Shown here: piece after piece, positions 34,152 through 41,847 of the stretch
Position numbering within the stretch: position 1 is the first letter of the stretch
How the letters are laid out: the number at the start of each line of letters is the position of its first letter
Assembly: GCF_001044425.1 (NCBI RefSeq)
Contig: NZ_LFML01000102.1
Coordinates: 1-52,949 of the forward strand
Reading direction: 5' to 3'
DNA: 52,949 nucleotides
Source of the DNA: Streptomyces roseus
GTDB lineage: Bacteria; Actinomycetota; Actinomycetes; Streptomycetales; Streptomycetaceae
The notes under the pieces: generated by a model
Databases searched by the model: none
Seen by the model: only the letters and a program-made list of their open reading frames with translations
Told to the model about the DNA's origin: nothing
Made by a program: the position numbers and the translations under genes

Positions 34152-35669
34152 TCAGCTGACGGCGGGGCCGGCGGTGTTGGTCACCCACGCCCACTCGGAC
34201 CAGGTGGAGAATCCGGTCTGCCATGTGTGGAAGACGCCGGAGCCGCTCGTGCCGAAGACCTCGATGCGCCCGTCGGCGTTGGTGGCGGCGGTGACCTCGC
34301 TCCCGCCGCGGCCGAACTCGGCCCAGGGGCCGTAGGGGGCGTTGAGGCCCGTCTGCCAGGTCTGCATGGCCACGGTGGCGTTGATGGCGAAGACCTCGAC
34401 CCGGCCGTCGGCGGTGCGCTCGCTCGTCAGCTGCGCGTCGGCCGGTCCTCCGGAGGGTTCCCAGCCGGACCAACCGGTCGGGCCGGTCTGGTACTTGTGG
34501 AAGACGCCCACGGGACCCGAGGCGAAGACCTCCAGCCGGCCGTCCGCGTTGTGGTCGACGGTCAGGTCGTGTCCCCCGCCGCCGAACTCCTCCCAGGAGG
34601 ACCAGCCGCCGTTGGCGGCCGTCTGGTACTGGTGCCGGAACGTGTCCCCGTTGACGGCGAACACCTCAAGCCGTCCGTCCGGGGACTTCTCCATCTCGAT
34701 CCGCCCCTGCGCCGGCCCGCCGCCGGAGGATTCCCACGCGGACCAGCCGCCGCTGGGCGCGTTCTGGTACCGGTGGAAGATCCCGGCCGGCCCCGAGGCG
34801 AACACCTCGATCCGCCCGTCCGCGTTCGTGCCGGCGGCGATGTCCTTGCCGCCCCCGCCGAAGGGCTCCCAGCCCGACCAGCCCGCGGAGGGCCCGGTCT
34901 GGTAGCGGTGCTGGAAGGTGTCGCCGTTGAGGGCGAGGAGTTCGAGCCGGCCGTCGGCGTTGGGAGCGAGGGCCAGTTCCGCGTTGCCGGGGCCGCCGAG
35001 GGCCTCCCAGGGGGACCAGCCGCCGTTGACGACGGTCTGCCAGGCATGGTGGACCCCGTCGGCGGCCGCCGCGAACACCTCCAGCCGGCCGTCCGCCGAA
35101 CGGGCCGAGACCACCCGTCCGGACTCGACCGGGTGCACCACCGGCGCCGGGCCGGGGCCGGGCCCCTGCCCCGGCGTACAGGGCATCTCCACCCCGCGCT
35201 CGGCGAGGTACGGAATGGGGTCGGTACGCACGCCGGCGCCCGCGTCGGCCCAGATCCGCAGGTGGAGGTGGGGGCCGTCGGACTGGCCCTCGCTGCCCAC
35301 GAGCGCGATCTGCTGCCCGGCCGTGACGCGGTCGCCGACGGCGACGTCCCGGCGCTGCATGTGCCCGTACTCGGATATCGTCCCGTCGCCGTGCAGGATG
35401 CGGATCCACTGCCCGTAGTCGGACACGTAGCCCGAGATGATGACCTCGCCGTCGCCGACGGCGTGGATCGGAGTGCCGTAGTCGGCCGCGATGTCGATGC
35501 CGTTGTGCGCCTGGCTGTAGTACTGGGATATCCAGCCGGCCGCCGGGCACGAGGCGGCGAAGCCGGCGGTGCGGGCGGCGGCCGCGGGCGGGGCGGCCAG
35601 CGCCGGCACCACGGCGGCCGTCACCGCCAGGACCAGCCCCCACGCGCGTCGTGACATGCCGAGAACCAC
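34152..35669 (-). CDS. Secreted M23 metallopeptidase fused to a DUF346 beta-propeller
   Basis: A 505-residue secreted protein with a signal peptide ending near PPAAAA (residue 32) and an M23 (lysostaphin/NlpD-type) endopeptidase domain. The zinc ligands are His55 and Asp59 (HNGID) and His136 within HLH, with His134 as catalytic partner. A Pro/Gly-rich linker (about 165-180) leads to six to seven propeller repeats identical in type to the previous gene. It should cut peptide cross-links of peptidoglycan, with the propeller giving wall or glycan binding. GTG at 35669 stands eight bases after GGAGG; ATG at 35657 is the alternative. It precedes and is co-oriented with the lysozyme-like gene after a G-rich 118-base gap. 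Confidence 0.9.
   Translation of the reverse strand: MVLGMSRRAWGLVLAVTAAVVPALAAPPAAAARTAGFAASCPAAGWISQYYSQAHNGIDIAADYGTPIHAVGDGEVIISGYVSDYGQWIRILHGDGTISEYGHMQRRDVAVGDRVTAGQQIALVGSEGQSDGPHLHLRIWADAGAGVRTDPIPYLAERGVEMPCTPGQGPGPGPAPVVHPVESGRVVSARSADGRLEVFAAAADGVHHAWQTVVNGGWSPWEALGGPGNAELALAPNADGRLELLALNGDTFQHRYQTGPSAGWSGWEPFGGGGKDIAAGTNADGRIEVFASGPAGIFHRYQNAPSGGWSAWESSGGGPAQGRIEMEKSPDGRLEVFAVNGDTFRHQYQTAANGGWSSWEEFGGGGHDLTVDHNADGRLEVFASGPVGVFHKYQTGPTGWSGWEPSGGPADAQLTSERTADGRVEVFAINATVAMQTWQTGLNAPYGPWAEFGRGGSEVTAATNADGRIEVFGTSGSGVFHTWQTGFSTWSEWAWVTNTAGPAVS
34835..34936. repeat. 102-bp near-identical block (copy 2, in the M23 gene)
   Basis: The mate of 33220-33321, with one mismatch in 102 bp. 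The two copies are direct repeats 1.6 kb apart; recombination between them would delete the intervening part of both genes and could create a hybrid of the M23 and lysozyme-type proteins. Confidence 0.85.
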
Positions 35670-35820
35670 CGGACGTTCCTCCCCCTGGGTCGTGGAGCCG
35701 GGACGTACGGGAACGTAGCAACGGCCCGGGACGAGGGGATCCGGAACATTCCGGAATGACAGGCGGGCGGGGCTGGGCTAGGAGGTCTGCGCCGGCGGCG
35801 CCCGGCCGGCGGTCAGGGTG

Positions 35821-36480
35821 TCAGCGGGTCAGGCCGTCCACCTCGGCCGCGTAGAGCCGGGCGGGGTCCAGTCCCATGCCCGTGAAGTGGCCCGCCAGTT
35901 CCAGGGACAGCACACCGTGCAGGCGGGACCAGAAGCCCAGGGCCAGACGGAGGGCGGACGGCGGGGCGTCCGGGTGGCCGCCGGCCCACTCCCGGTGGCC
36001 GGCCAGGTGCTCCTCGAAGGCGGCGGCCCGCGCCCCCGGTGCCGCCGCGGTACAGGCGTCGAGCAGGACGGACATGATCTCGGCGGTGATCGCGGTGGTG
36101 TCCTGCGGCGCGTGGTAACCGGGCACCGGCGTGCCGTAGACGAGGAAGTAGCGGTGCGGGTCCTCCAGGGCCCAGCGGCGCAGCACCTGCGCCAGCGCGG
36201 AGAGGGCGGGCCGGCCCGCCGCCGCGTCACCGACCGCGATGAAGGCGTCGGCGAGGCTGCGGTACGCGTCCCGGATGAGTTCGGTGATCAGCTCGTCGCG
36301 GTTGGCGAAGTACCGGTACAGGGCCGGTCCGCTCATACCCATCTGCTTGGCGATGGCGTTGAGCGAGAGTGCCGAGGCGCCGGAGCCGGCGATCTGCTGC
36401 CATGCCTTCTCCTTGACCTCCTCGCGCACCTGCTGCCGGTACCGCTCGCGCGGGGTCTCCGTACGTCCGGTCGTGCTCAT
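35821..36480 (-). CDS. TetR-family transcriptional regulator
   Basis: A 219-residue TetR/AcrR repressor with an N-terminal helix-turn-helix (about residues 38-60: SLNAIAKQMGMSGPALYRYFANRDEL) and a C-terminal ligand and dimerisation domain of the WHG-like type with GTPVPGYHAP and a final helical stretch. It lies divergent from the quinone-oxidoreductase gene, with two mirrored 15-bp sites in the 181-base space between them, a typical local repressor arrangement. The ATG at 36480 has GGAGAGG upstream, inside the proximal regulatory region. The inducer is unknown; enone or quinone electrophiles fit the target enzyme. Confidence 0.9.
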   Translation of the reverse strand: MSTTGRTETPRERYRQQVREEVKEKAWQQIAGSGASALSLNAIAKQMGMSGPALYRYFANRDELITELIRDAYRSLADAFIAVGDAAAGRPALSALAQVLRRWALEDPHRYFLVYGTPVPGYHAPQDTTAITAEIMSVLLDACTAAAPGARAAAFEEHLAGHREWAGGHPDAPPSALRLALGFWSRLHGVLSLELAGHFTGMGLDPARLYAAEVDGLTR

Positions 36481-36509
36481 CGCGCCGCCTCTCCTCGTCG
36501 GCCATTTTC

Positions 36510-36524
36510 GTTAGAGGCTATCAC
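36510..36524. promoter_or_regulatory. TetR-operator candidate, copy 1
   Basis: GTTAGAGGCTATCAC is a mirrored version of the sequence at 36593-36607 (GTTAGAAGCTATAAC on the minus strand; 13 of 15 positions agree). It lies 30 bases upstream of the tetR start. AT-rich in a GC-rich context, it is likely bound by the adjacent repressor. Confidence 0.65.
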
Positions 36525-36562
36525 TATCGGCAACATCCATCACGAACGGACGATGAACTCGC

Positions 36563-36591
36563 TTGACATCCCCGATATGCCCACCCATTCT
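36563..36591 (+). promoter_or_regulatory. Candidate promoter of the quinone-oxidoreductase gene
   Basis: TTGACA at 36563-36568 is a perfect housekeeping -35 element. CATTCT at 36586-36591, after 17 bases, is a plausible but weak -10. The second operator copy begins two bases downstream, so a bound repressor would block the start region. Confidence 0.55.
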
Positions 36592-36592
36592 A

Positions 36593-36607
36593 GTTATAGC
36601 TTCTAAC
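36593..36607. promoter_or_regulatory. TetR-operator candidate, copy 2 (inverted)
   Basis: GTTATAGCTTCTAAC is in inverted orientation to copy 1, with arms GTTA/TAAC around a seven-base centre. It overlaps the likely transcription start of the oxidoreductase gene. Confidence 0.65.
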
Positions 36608-36661
36608 GAACACGAGAAGCAGAAACAGGCAGTCGAGAGACGAACCACTTCGGAGGTCATG

Positions 36662-37693
36662 ATGAACACGGTCGAGCGCGTGGAGATCGTTCTGCCGGGC
36701 AAGGTCGAGCCCGAAGGCCTGGAGCTGCACCGGGGGCCGGTCCCGGCGCCCGCCGCCGGGCAGGTGGTCGTCGCCATGGAGGCGACGGGCGTCTCCTTCG
36801 CCGAGCAGCAGATGCGCCGCGGCCGGTACTACGACCAGCCCCCGTTCCCCTTCGTCCCCGGATACGACCTGGTCGGCACGGTGCTGGCGGTCGGCGACGG
36901 CGTCGGCTCCGGCCTGCTGGGCCGGCGGGTGGCCGCCCTGACGAAGACCGGGGGCTGGGCGAGCCACGTCGCGCTCGATGCCGCCGACGTGGTGGAGGTA
37001 CCCGAGGGCGTCGGCGCGGCGCAGGCCGAGACGGCGGTCGTCAACGGCATCACCGCCTGGCAGATGCTCCACCGCAAGGCCCGCATCCGCGCCGGCCGGA
37101 CCGTACTGGTCCACGGGGCCAACGGCGGGGTCGGCTCGATCCTCGTCCAGCTGGCGCTGGCCGCCGGGGCCACGGTCATCGGCACGGCCTCCACCCGCCA
37201 CCACGACGGCCTGCGCGCCCTCGGGGTGACCCCGATCGACTACCGCTCCGGCAACGTCGCCGCACGGGTACGGGCGCTCGCGCCCGGCGGGGTGGACGCG
37301 GTCTTCGACCACGTCGGCGGCGAGGGCATCGTCGATTCCTGGCGGCTGCTGGCCCCCGGCGGCACCCTCGTCTCGTACGGCACCGCCGCCACCCGCGACG
37401 ACCAGGGATCCGGCTCGTGGCCGGTGCTCAAGCTGCTGGGCCGGGTGTGGCTGTGGAACGCGCTGCCCAACGGCCGCCGCGCCTACTTCTTCAACGTGTG
37501 GGCCGGGCGCGCGTACGCCAAGAACCGCTTCCGGGCGCGCCTGCGCTCCGACCTGACCCAGGTGTTCACGGCCCTGCAGCGCGGCGAGATCACGGCCAAG
37601 GTCGCCGCCGAGATCCCGCTGGCCCGCGTCGCGGAGGCGATGCGCCTGGCCGAGTCGGGCACGGTCGCCGGAAAGGTCGTCCTGGTCCCCTGA
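36662..37693 (+). CDS. Zinc-independent MDR-family quinone oxidoreductase-like enzyme
   Basis: A 343-residue medium-chain dehydrogenase/reductase of the quinone-oxidoreductase branch. The N-terminal catalytic domain has GYDLVGTV in place of the zinc-ADH metal residues, and the nucleotide-binding domain has VHGANGGVGSILVQLA and a final AGKVVLVP. It should reduce quinones or enones with NADPH. ATG 36662 is used because GGAGG is five bases before it (ATG 36659 is only two bases from it). It is probably repressed by the divergent TetR protein. A 12-bp hairpin overlaps the stop codon. Confidence 0.9.
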   Translation: MNTVERVEIVLPGKVEPEGLELHRGPVPAPAAGQVVVAMEATGVSFAEQQMRRGRYYDQPPFPFVPGYDLVGTVLAVGDGVGSGLLGRRVAALTKTGGWASHVALDAADVVEVPEGVGAAQAETAVVNGITAWQMLHRKARIRAGRTVLVHGANGGVGSILVQLALAAGATVIGTASTRHHDGLRALGVTPIDYRSGNVAARVRALAPGGVDAVFDHVGGEGIVDSWRLLAPGGTLVSYGTAATRDDQGSGSWPVLKLLGRVWLWNALPNGRRAYFFNVWAGRAYAKNRFRARLRSDLTQVFTALQRGEITAKVAAEIPLARVAEAMRLAESGTVAGKVVLVP

Positions 37694-37703
37694 CCAGGAC
37701 GAC
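37676..37703 (+). terminator. Hairpin overlapping the stop codon of the oxidoreductase gene
   Basis: GTCGTCCTGGTC / GACCAGGACGAC form a perfect 12-bp stem with a four-base loop. The TGA stop (37691-37693) lies at the loop and start of the second arm, so ribosomes finish inside the terminator. Confidence 0.75.
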
Positions 37704-37710
37704 GGTCGGC

Positions 37711-37737
37711 CGGACGGCGTCCCCGAGGGGCCGTCCG
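37711..37737. terminator. Second hairpin, possibly bidirectional
   Basis: CGGACGGC / GCCGTCCG (8 bp) enclose a loop with CCCC...GGG. It follows the first hairpin and precedes the stop of the convergent acetyltransferase gene (37756), so it could serve both. Confidence 0.6.
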
Positions 37738-37755
37738 GGCAGACCGCCCCGCAGG

Positions 37756-38727
37756 TCAGCTGACCGGCGCCGTCCTCCTGCGCCCGGCGCGGTGCGCCCG
37801 CGGCGGCTGGATGGGCACCGACGACGGCTGCACGGTCGTCGGGTACATCACGGCGGCCTGACGGGCCACGTACACCCGGGCGATGAGCTCGTCGCGATCG
37901 GTGGGCGGCACCTCCATCCCGAACAGGTCGCGCAGCAGGCCCGGGATCTCCTCCGGGGTGTAGGTCTGCGAGCCGGCCGTGCCGTCGGGCCGGGTCCGGG
38001 TCAGGACGGTGCCGTCGAGGAAGACGTGCTCCCCCTCGTGCATCTGCTGGACCAGGAGCCGCCCGGCGAAGGGCGATCGCGCGTGGGTGGAGAGGAAGTG
38101 GTTGGCCACCATCCAGTCCTGTGGGTACCGCTGGTCGAGGGTGAAGGCGTGCAGGTCGTACCAGCCGTCGGCGCCGCGCGTGCGCATCGCGTACAGCCGG
38201 TCGCCGGTCTCGGTGGTGGAGGCCTCCAGCCGGAAGCCCCAACCGCTGAGCGAGGTCTCCGCGCCGTCCGCGAGTTCGATGGGTTCGATGGGATTGCGGC
38301 CGAAGCCGGGGTCGCACACCCACACCTTGCCGGTCTCGGGCGTCTCGGCCGTCTCCACGCGCAGCATCGCGTGCGTGGCCGCCCGTACGACCCCCTCGGA
38401 ACCGATGCGGACCCGCGAGGCCAGACCGGTCACCCGGAAGCCGACGCGCTCCAGCACCGCCGCGAGGAGCACCGTGTGTTCGTAGCAGTAGCCGCCGCGG
38501 TGTCCGTGGACCAGCTTGTCCTGGATGTCCTGCAGGTCGAGGGAGATCGGCCGGCCGAGCACGATCTCGACGGTCTCGAAGGGTATCGAGGTGATGTGCG
38601 CACGCGTCAGCGCCCGCAGAACGTCGAGGGTGGGCGCGAGCTCCCCGTCGTAGCCGGTACGCCGGAGGTACGCATCCAGGTCGAGGCTGCCGCCCTGCCA
38701 GGCCGTGGCATCGTCGTTCGTCGTCAT
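37756..38727 (-). CDS. Arylamine N-acetyltransferase
   Basis: A 323-residue NAT with the complete catalytic triad Cys81 (RGGYCYEH), His119 (THAML) and Asp139 (CDPGFG), after the family's LDAYLRRTGYDG opening and FETVEI segment. It acetylates arylamines, hydrazines or related amines with acetyl-CoA, often in detoxification. The C-terminus is extended by a Pro/Arg-rich tail of about 30 residues. ATG 38727 is used; an in-frame ATG at 38742 would add five residues, and neither has a clear ribosome site. It is convergent with the quinone oxidoreductase, so both may belong to a xenobiotic-response set, which is inference. Confidence 0.9.
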   Translation of the reverse strand: MTTNDDATAWQGGSLDLDAYLRRTGYDGELAPTLDVLRALTRAHITSIPFETVEIVLGRPISLDLQDIQDKLVHGHRGGYCYEHTVLLAAVLERVGFRVTGLASRVRIGSEGVVRAATHAMLRVETAETPETGKVWVCDPGFGRNPIEPIELADGAETSLSGWGFRLEASTTETGDRLYAMRTRGADGWYDLHAFTLDQRYPQDWMVANHFLSTHARSPFAGRLLVQQMHEGEHVFLDGTVLTRTRPDGTAGSQTYTPEEIPGLLRDLFGMEVPPTDRDELIARVYVARQAAVMYPTTVQPSSVPIQPPRAHRAGRRRTAPVS

Positions 38728-38812
38728 GGAGACATGGTGCATAGGAAATCGGTCACGGCCGGAGAGCCCGGGGGAAATACGTCACGTCCCCGGGGACACC
38801 CCTGACGTGGCG

Positions 38813-39211
38813 TCAGCCCCACGTGCGGGAACACAGCACGAGCCGGTAGCCGTCCGGGTCGGCGATGGTGACTCCGTGCTCGTCCCAGTAGGGGTTGTGC
38901 GCGGTGACGCGCGTCCCGCCGTGCTCGACGAGCCGTCGGACGAGGGCCTCGTCGGGCGCCTCGCCCAGGTAGACGACGAAGAGGTCGTCCACGGTGGGGG
39001 CGGGCGTGATCGGGTGGTCGGGGTCGTGGGTGAGCTCGAAGTGCCAGCCGCCCTGGGCCGGCCCGACCATGAGCAGGTCGTGCTCGCCGGGCACGCGCTC
39101 GGCGCTGCGCCACTGCACTTCGAGGCCGAGCCCGTCGACGTAGAACCGCTCGGCGGCCTTCAGGTCGAGGGAGGGGCGGGCGACACGGACATGGGTGCGT
39201 GAATCGATCAT
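38813..39211 (-). CDS. VOC-family protein (glyoxalase/bleomycin-resistance fold)
   Basis: A 132-residue single-module VOC protein: it starts with RVARPSLDLKAAERFYVDGLGLEV and ends with DEHGVTIADPDGYRLVL, the two strand-helix halves of the family. Possible metal ligands are the His near residues 7 and 57 and the Glu near 105. Substrate and activity are not readable. It lies downstream of a divergent or unrelated GNAT gene, and its start has no strong ribosome site. Single VOC genes of this type are common and often act on glyoxal-like or small hydrophobic substrates. Confidence 0.8.
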   Translation of the reverse strand: MIDSRTHVRVARPSLDLKAAERFYVDGLGLEVQWRSAERVPGEHDLLMVGPAQGGWHFELTHDPDHPITPAPTVDDLFVVYLGEAPDEALVRRLVEHGGTRVTAHNPYWDEHGVTIADPDGYRLVLCSRTWG

Positions 39212-39306
39212 GGGGCAGAGGGTACGGGCGCGCCCGGGCCCGGGCCAGAGGGCCCGGGCGGGGTGTGGCAGGTCGGGGCCGGCGGCCGGGCGGGCCGGTC
39301 CCGGTG

Positions 39307-39729
39307 TCAGCTCAGGGACATGGAGACGTGGTGGGCGTCGATCCGGAAGCCGTTGCGCAGGTAGGTCCGGTGCGCGGCGTGGCGCTGGTGGCCGGTGTCG
39401 AGGTGGAACTCCGCGCAGCCCTCGTCCGTGGCGATGGCCTTCAGCTCGGTGAGCATGCGGCTGCCGAGGCCGCGGCCGCGGGCGGACTCGTCGGCGACGA
39501 GGTCGTCCAGGTACAGGATCCGGCCCGAGATCATCGTGTGCATGATGCGGAAGCCCGCGACGACGCACACCTCGCCGTCCTCCTCCGAGTAGACGATCCG
39601 GTAGCCCTCCGCGGACTGCGTCCGCCAGCGCTCGGCGAAGGCTTCCTCGTCCAAGTGCGGCCGCAGTTGCGAGAAGACCGGCCAGCAGCGGCGTACGGCG
39701 CGCTCGTCGTCGGCGTAGATCACATCCAT
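39307..39729 (-). CDS. GNAT-family acetyltransferase
   Basis: A 140-residue single-domain GNAT enzyme with the acetyl-CoA-binding motif VADESARGRGLGSRML (about residues 78-93; RGRGLGS is the pyrophosphate loop) and the closing YLRNGFRI strand-helix of the fold. It transfers an acetyl group from acetyl-CoA to an unknown amine, for example a small molecule or protein lysine. The ATG at 39729 is not preceded by a convincing ribosome site. It is co-oriented with the VOC gene but separated by 95 bases, so linked transcription is uncertain. Confidence 0.82.
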   Translation of the reverse strand: MDVIYADDERAVRRCWPVFSQLRPHLDEEAFAERWRTQSAEGYRIVYSEEDGEVCVVAGFRIMHTMISGRILYLDDLVADESARGRGLGSRMLTELKAIATDEGCAEFHLDTGHQRHAAHRTYLRNGFRIDAHHVSMSLS

Positions 39730-39973
39730 GCCCGAAGCCTCGCACGCCGCCGCGCCCTCCCCGCCCCCGGAGGCCCGAACCGGTTCCTTTGCCGTCAGGT
39801 CCCGCGGGCCGTCGCGCGCGGTGGGCGCCGCCCACTCCCGGTGACCGCTGGTTTGAGCGCCGTCAGGGTGGTCAGACGCCAAGGGCCACTCACCCCGCCC
39901 GCACCCGACCGCCGCGGCAGGGGCCGCGGGGGGCGGGGCGGGGGCGAGACGTCCAAGCGATCGGAACAGCGCC

Positions 39974-40591
39974 ATGGAAACCCACGTCCACAGCCCGCGA
40001 TCCCGCTCCTCTCCCGCGGCGACGCGGCACCGTCTGCTCACGGTCTACCTGAACGACCACCTCGCGGGCGCCGGCAGTGGCGTCTCCCTCATCCGGCGCA
40101 TGGCCCGGACACAGCGCGACACCCCGGCGGGGCCGCTCCTGGCCGAGCTGGCCGGGGAGATCGCCGAGGACCGGGAGAGCCTGCGCGAGTTCATGACGGC
40201 CCTCGACGTGCCCGCGCGGTGGTCCAGGATCGTCGTGGGCCGTCTGGCCGAGAAGGCGGCCAGGGTCAAGCCCAACGGACGGCTGGTGAGCCGCTCGCCG
40301 CTGAGCGACGTCCTCGAACTGGAGGCGATGCGGCTCGGAGTCGAGGGCAAGGCGTCGCTGTGGCGGTCGCTGGGGACCCTCGCCGAGACCTCGGCCCCGG
40401 TCGACCCGGCCGCCGTCGGCCGTCTCCTGGACCGCGCCGGGCGGCAGGCGGCCGTACTGGAGGGGCTGCGGGTGGACGCCGTCGCCCGGACCTTCACCGC
40501 CGACGCCCCGGCACCCGCCCGGGTCGGCCGGGACCACGCCCGGCACAGCGCACGCCGGGCGCCGGCCCGGAGGACCCGGTGGGCGTCATGA
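39974..40591 (+). CDS. Helical protein of unknown function upstream of an epimerase
   Basis: A 205-residue mainly helical protein with no membrane segment and no recognised family name. Its N-terminus is Ser/Arg-rich. Most of it (about 20-160) looks like a four-helix bundle with heptad-like Leu spacing and ends in an Arg/Ala-rich tail of 35 residues that could bind nucleic acid. The gene is followed by the epimerase with ATGA overlap (stop 40589-40591, start 40588), so the two are translationally coupled, and the pair may form one functional unit. Nothing shows enzymatic activity. Confidence 0.7.
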   Translation: METHVHSPRSRSSPAATRHRLLTVYLNDHLAGAGSGVSLIRRMARTQRDTPAGPLLAELAGEIAEDRESLREFMTALDVPARWSRIVVGRLAEKAARVKPNGRLVSRSPLSDVLELEAMRLGVEGKASLWRSLGTLAETSAPVDPAAVGRLLDRAGRQAAVLEGLRVDAVARTFTADAPAPARVGRDHARHSARRAPARRTRWAS

Positions 40592-41625
40592 GGGTCGTCG
40601 TCACCGGCGCCAGCGGCAACGCGGGCACCAGCGTGGTCAAAGCGCTGGCGGCCGACCGCAAGGTCACCGACCTGCTCGGCGTCGCCCGCCGCCTGCCCGC
40701 CCTGCGCATCCCCGGCGTCCGGTGGGCCGAGGCCGACATCGAGCCGGGGCGCGGCGACCTGGCGGCGCTCTTCGCGGGCGCCGACGCCGTCGTCCACCTC
40801 GCCTGGAAGTTCCAGCCGACCCACGACCCCGTCGCCACCTGGCGCACCAACGTGCTCGGCAGCATCAACGTCTTCGAGGCCTGCGCCCGGGCCGGCGTAC
40901 CCGCCCTCGTGCACGCCTCGTCCGTCGGCGCGTACTCGCCGGGCCCCGGGGACGGGCGCCCGGTGGACGAGTCCTGGCCCACCCACGGCTGGCCGGGCGC
41001 CGCGTACACCCGGGAGAAGGCCTATCTGGAGCGGTACCTCGACGGCTTCGAGCCCGCCCACCCCGGCCTGCGGGTGGTGCGGATGCGGCCGGGGTTCCTC
41101 TTCAAGAAGGAGGCGGCGAGCGAACAGGGCCGGATCTTCGCCGGGCCGTTCCTGCCGTGGCGGCTGATCCGGCCGGGCCTGCTGCCCGCGCTGCCCGCCG
41201 TGTCCGGTCTGCGCTTCCAGGCCCTGCACACCGACGACGCCGCCGCGGCCTACCGGGCGGCCGTCATACGGCCCGTGCGCGGACCGTTCAACCTGGTGGC
41301 CGACCCCGTGCTGGACACGGCCGCCGTCGCGGGGCTGCTGCACGCCCGTACGCTGCCGCTCCCGGCGGGCGCGGCCCGCGCCGCACTCGCGGCGGCGTGG
41401 CGCGTGCACCTCGTACCGGCCGATCCGGGCCTGCTCGACGCCGTCCTGCGACTTCCCCTGCTCGACGCCGGCCGGGCCCGCGCGGAGCTGGGGTGGACTC
41501 CGTCGGCCACCGCCACGGAGGCCGTCGCGGCCTTCCTCGAAGGCCTCCACCGGGGCGCCGGCCTCGCCACCCCGCCCCTGGCCCCCGCGGCCGCGGGCGC
41601 CGGGGCGGGCACGGCCGTCCCCTGA
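40588..41625 (+). CDS. NAD-dependent epimerase/dehydratase (extended SDR)
   Basis: A 345-residue extended short-chain dehydrogenase. The nucleotide loop TGASGNAG covers residues 6-13, and the catalytic set has Ser111/Ser112 and the YxxxK motif Tyr140-Lys144. The later RMRPGFLF and QALHTDD segments are typical of nucleotide-sugar or atypical SDR reductases. A Pro/Ala-rich tail follows residue 320. It acts on an unknown sugar-nucleotide or small ketone. The ATG overlaps the stop of the helical-protein gene, and the following small gene starts 14 bases downstream, so the three may form one operon. Confidence 0.85.
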   Translation: MRVVVTGASGNAGTSVVKALAADRKVTDLLGVARRLPALRIPGVRWAEADIEPGRGDLAALFAGADAVVHLAWKFQPTHDPVATWRTNVLGSINVFEACARAGVPALVHASSVGAYSPGPGDGRPVDESWPTHGWPGAAYTREKAYLERYLDGFEPAHPGLRVVRMRPGFLFKKEAASEQGRIFAGPFLPWRLIRPGLLPALPAVSGLRFQALHTDDAAAAYRAAVIRPVRGPFNLVADPVLDTAAVAGLLHARTLPLPAGAARAALAAAWRVHLVPADPGLLDAVLRLPLLDAGRARAELGWTPSATATEAVAAFLEGLHRGAGLATPPLAPAAAGAGAGTAVP

Positions 41626-41639
41626 CCCGAGGAGTGGAC

Positions 41640-41828
41640 ATGGACGCAGAGAACCGGCCGGACGAACGGGTCCGGCGGATGCGTGAGAAGGCCGAGGGGC
41701 TGGAGCAGGCGGCGCAGCACGCCACGGACCCCGAGGAGCGGCAGCGGCTGAGGGACCGGGCCATGCGCGTGCGCGAGAGGAGCGAGCGGGAGTACGGCAG
41801 GGGCAGCGGGACCATGGACCCCATGTAG
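41640..41828 (+). CDS. Small DUF6381-like helical protein
   Basis: A 62-residue, highly charged Glu/Arg-rich protein predicted as a helical hairpin, with heptads RMREKAEGLEQAAQHA and EERQRLRDRAM separated by DPEE, and a Gly-rich end GRGSGTMDPM. The same pattern is known from the Streptomyces DUF6381 family of uncharacterised small stress-associated proteins; I recall it without being able to check. GAGGAG before ATG 41640 is a good ribosome site. It may be read through from the epimerase gene. Confidence 0.7.
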   Translation: MDAENRPDERVRRMREKAEGLEQAAQHATDPEERQRLRDRAMRVRERSEREYGRGSGTMDPM

Positions 41829-41847
41829 CCCTTCGGGACGCAGCCGT

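Noticed and set aside
39730..39973. Possible SigB-type promoter before the helical-protein gene (GTTT at 39851, GGGTGG at 39866)
   Set aside because: The spacing is only 11 bases and the -10 element lacks the required A at position five.
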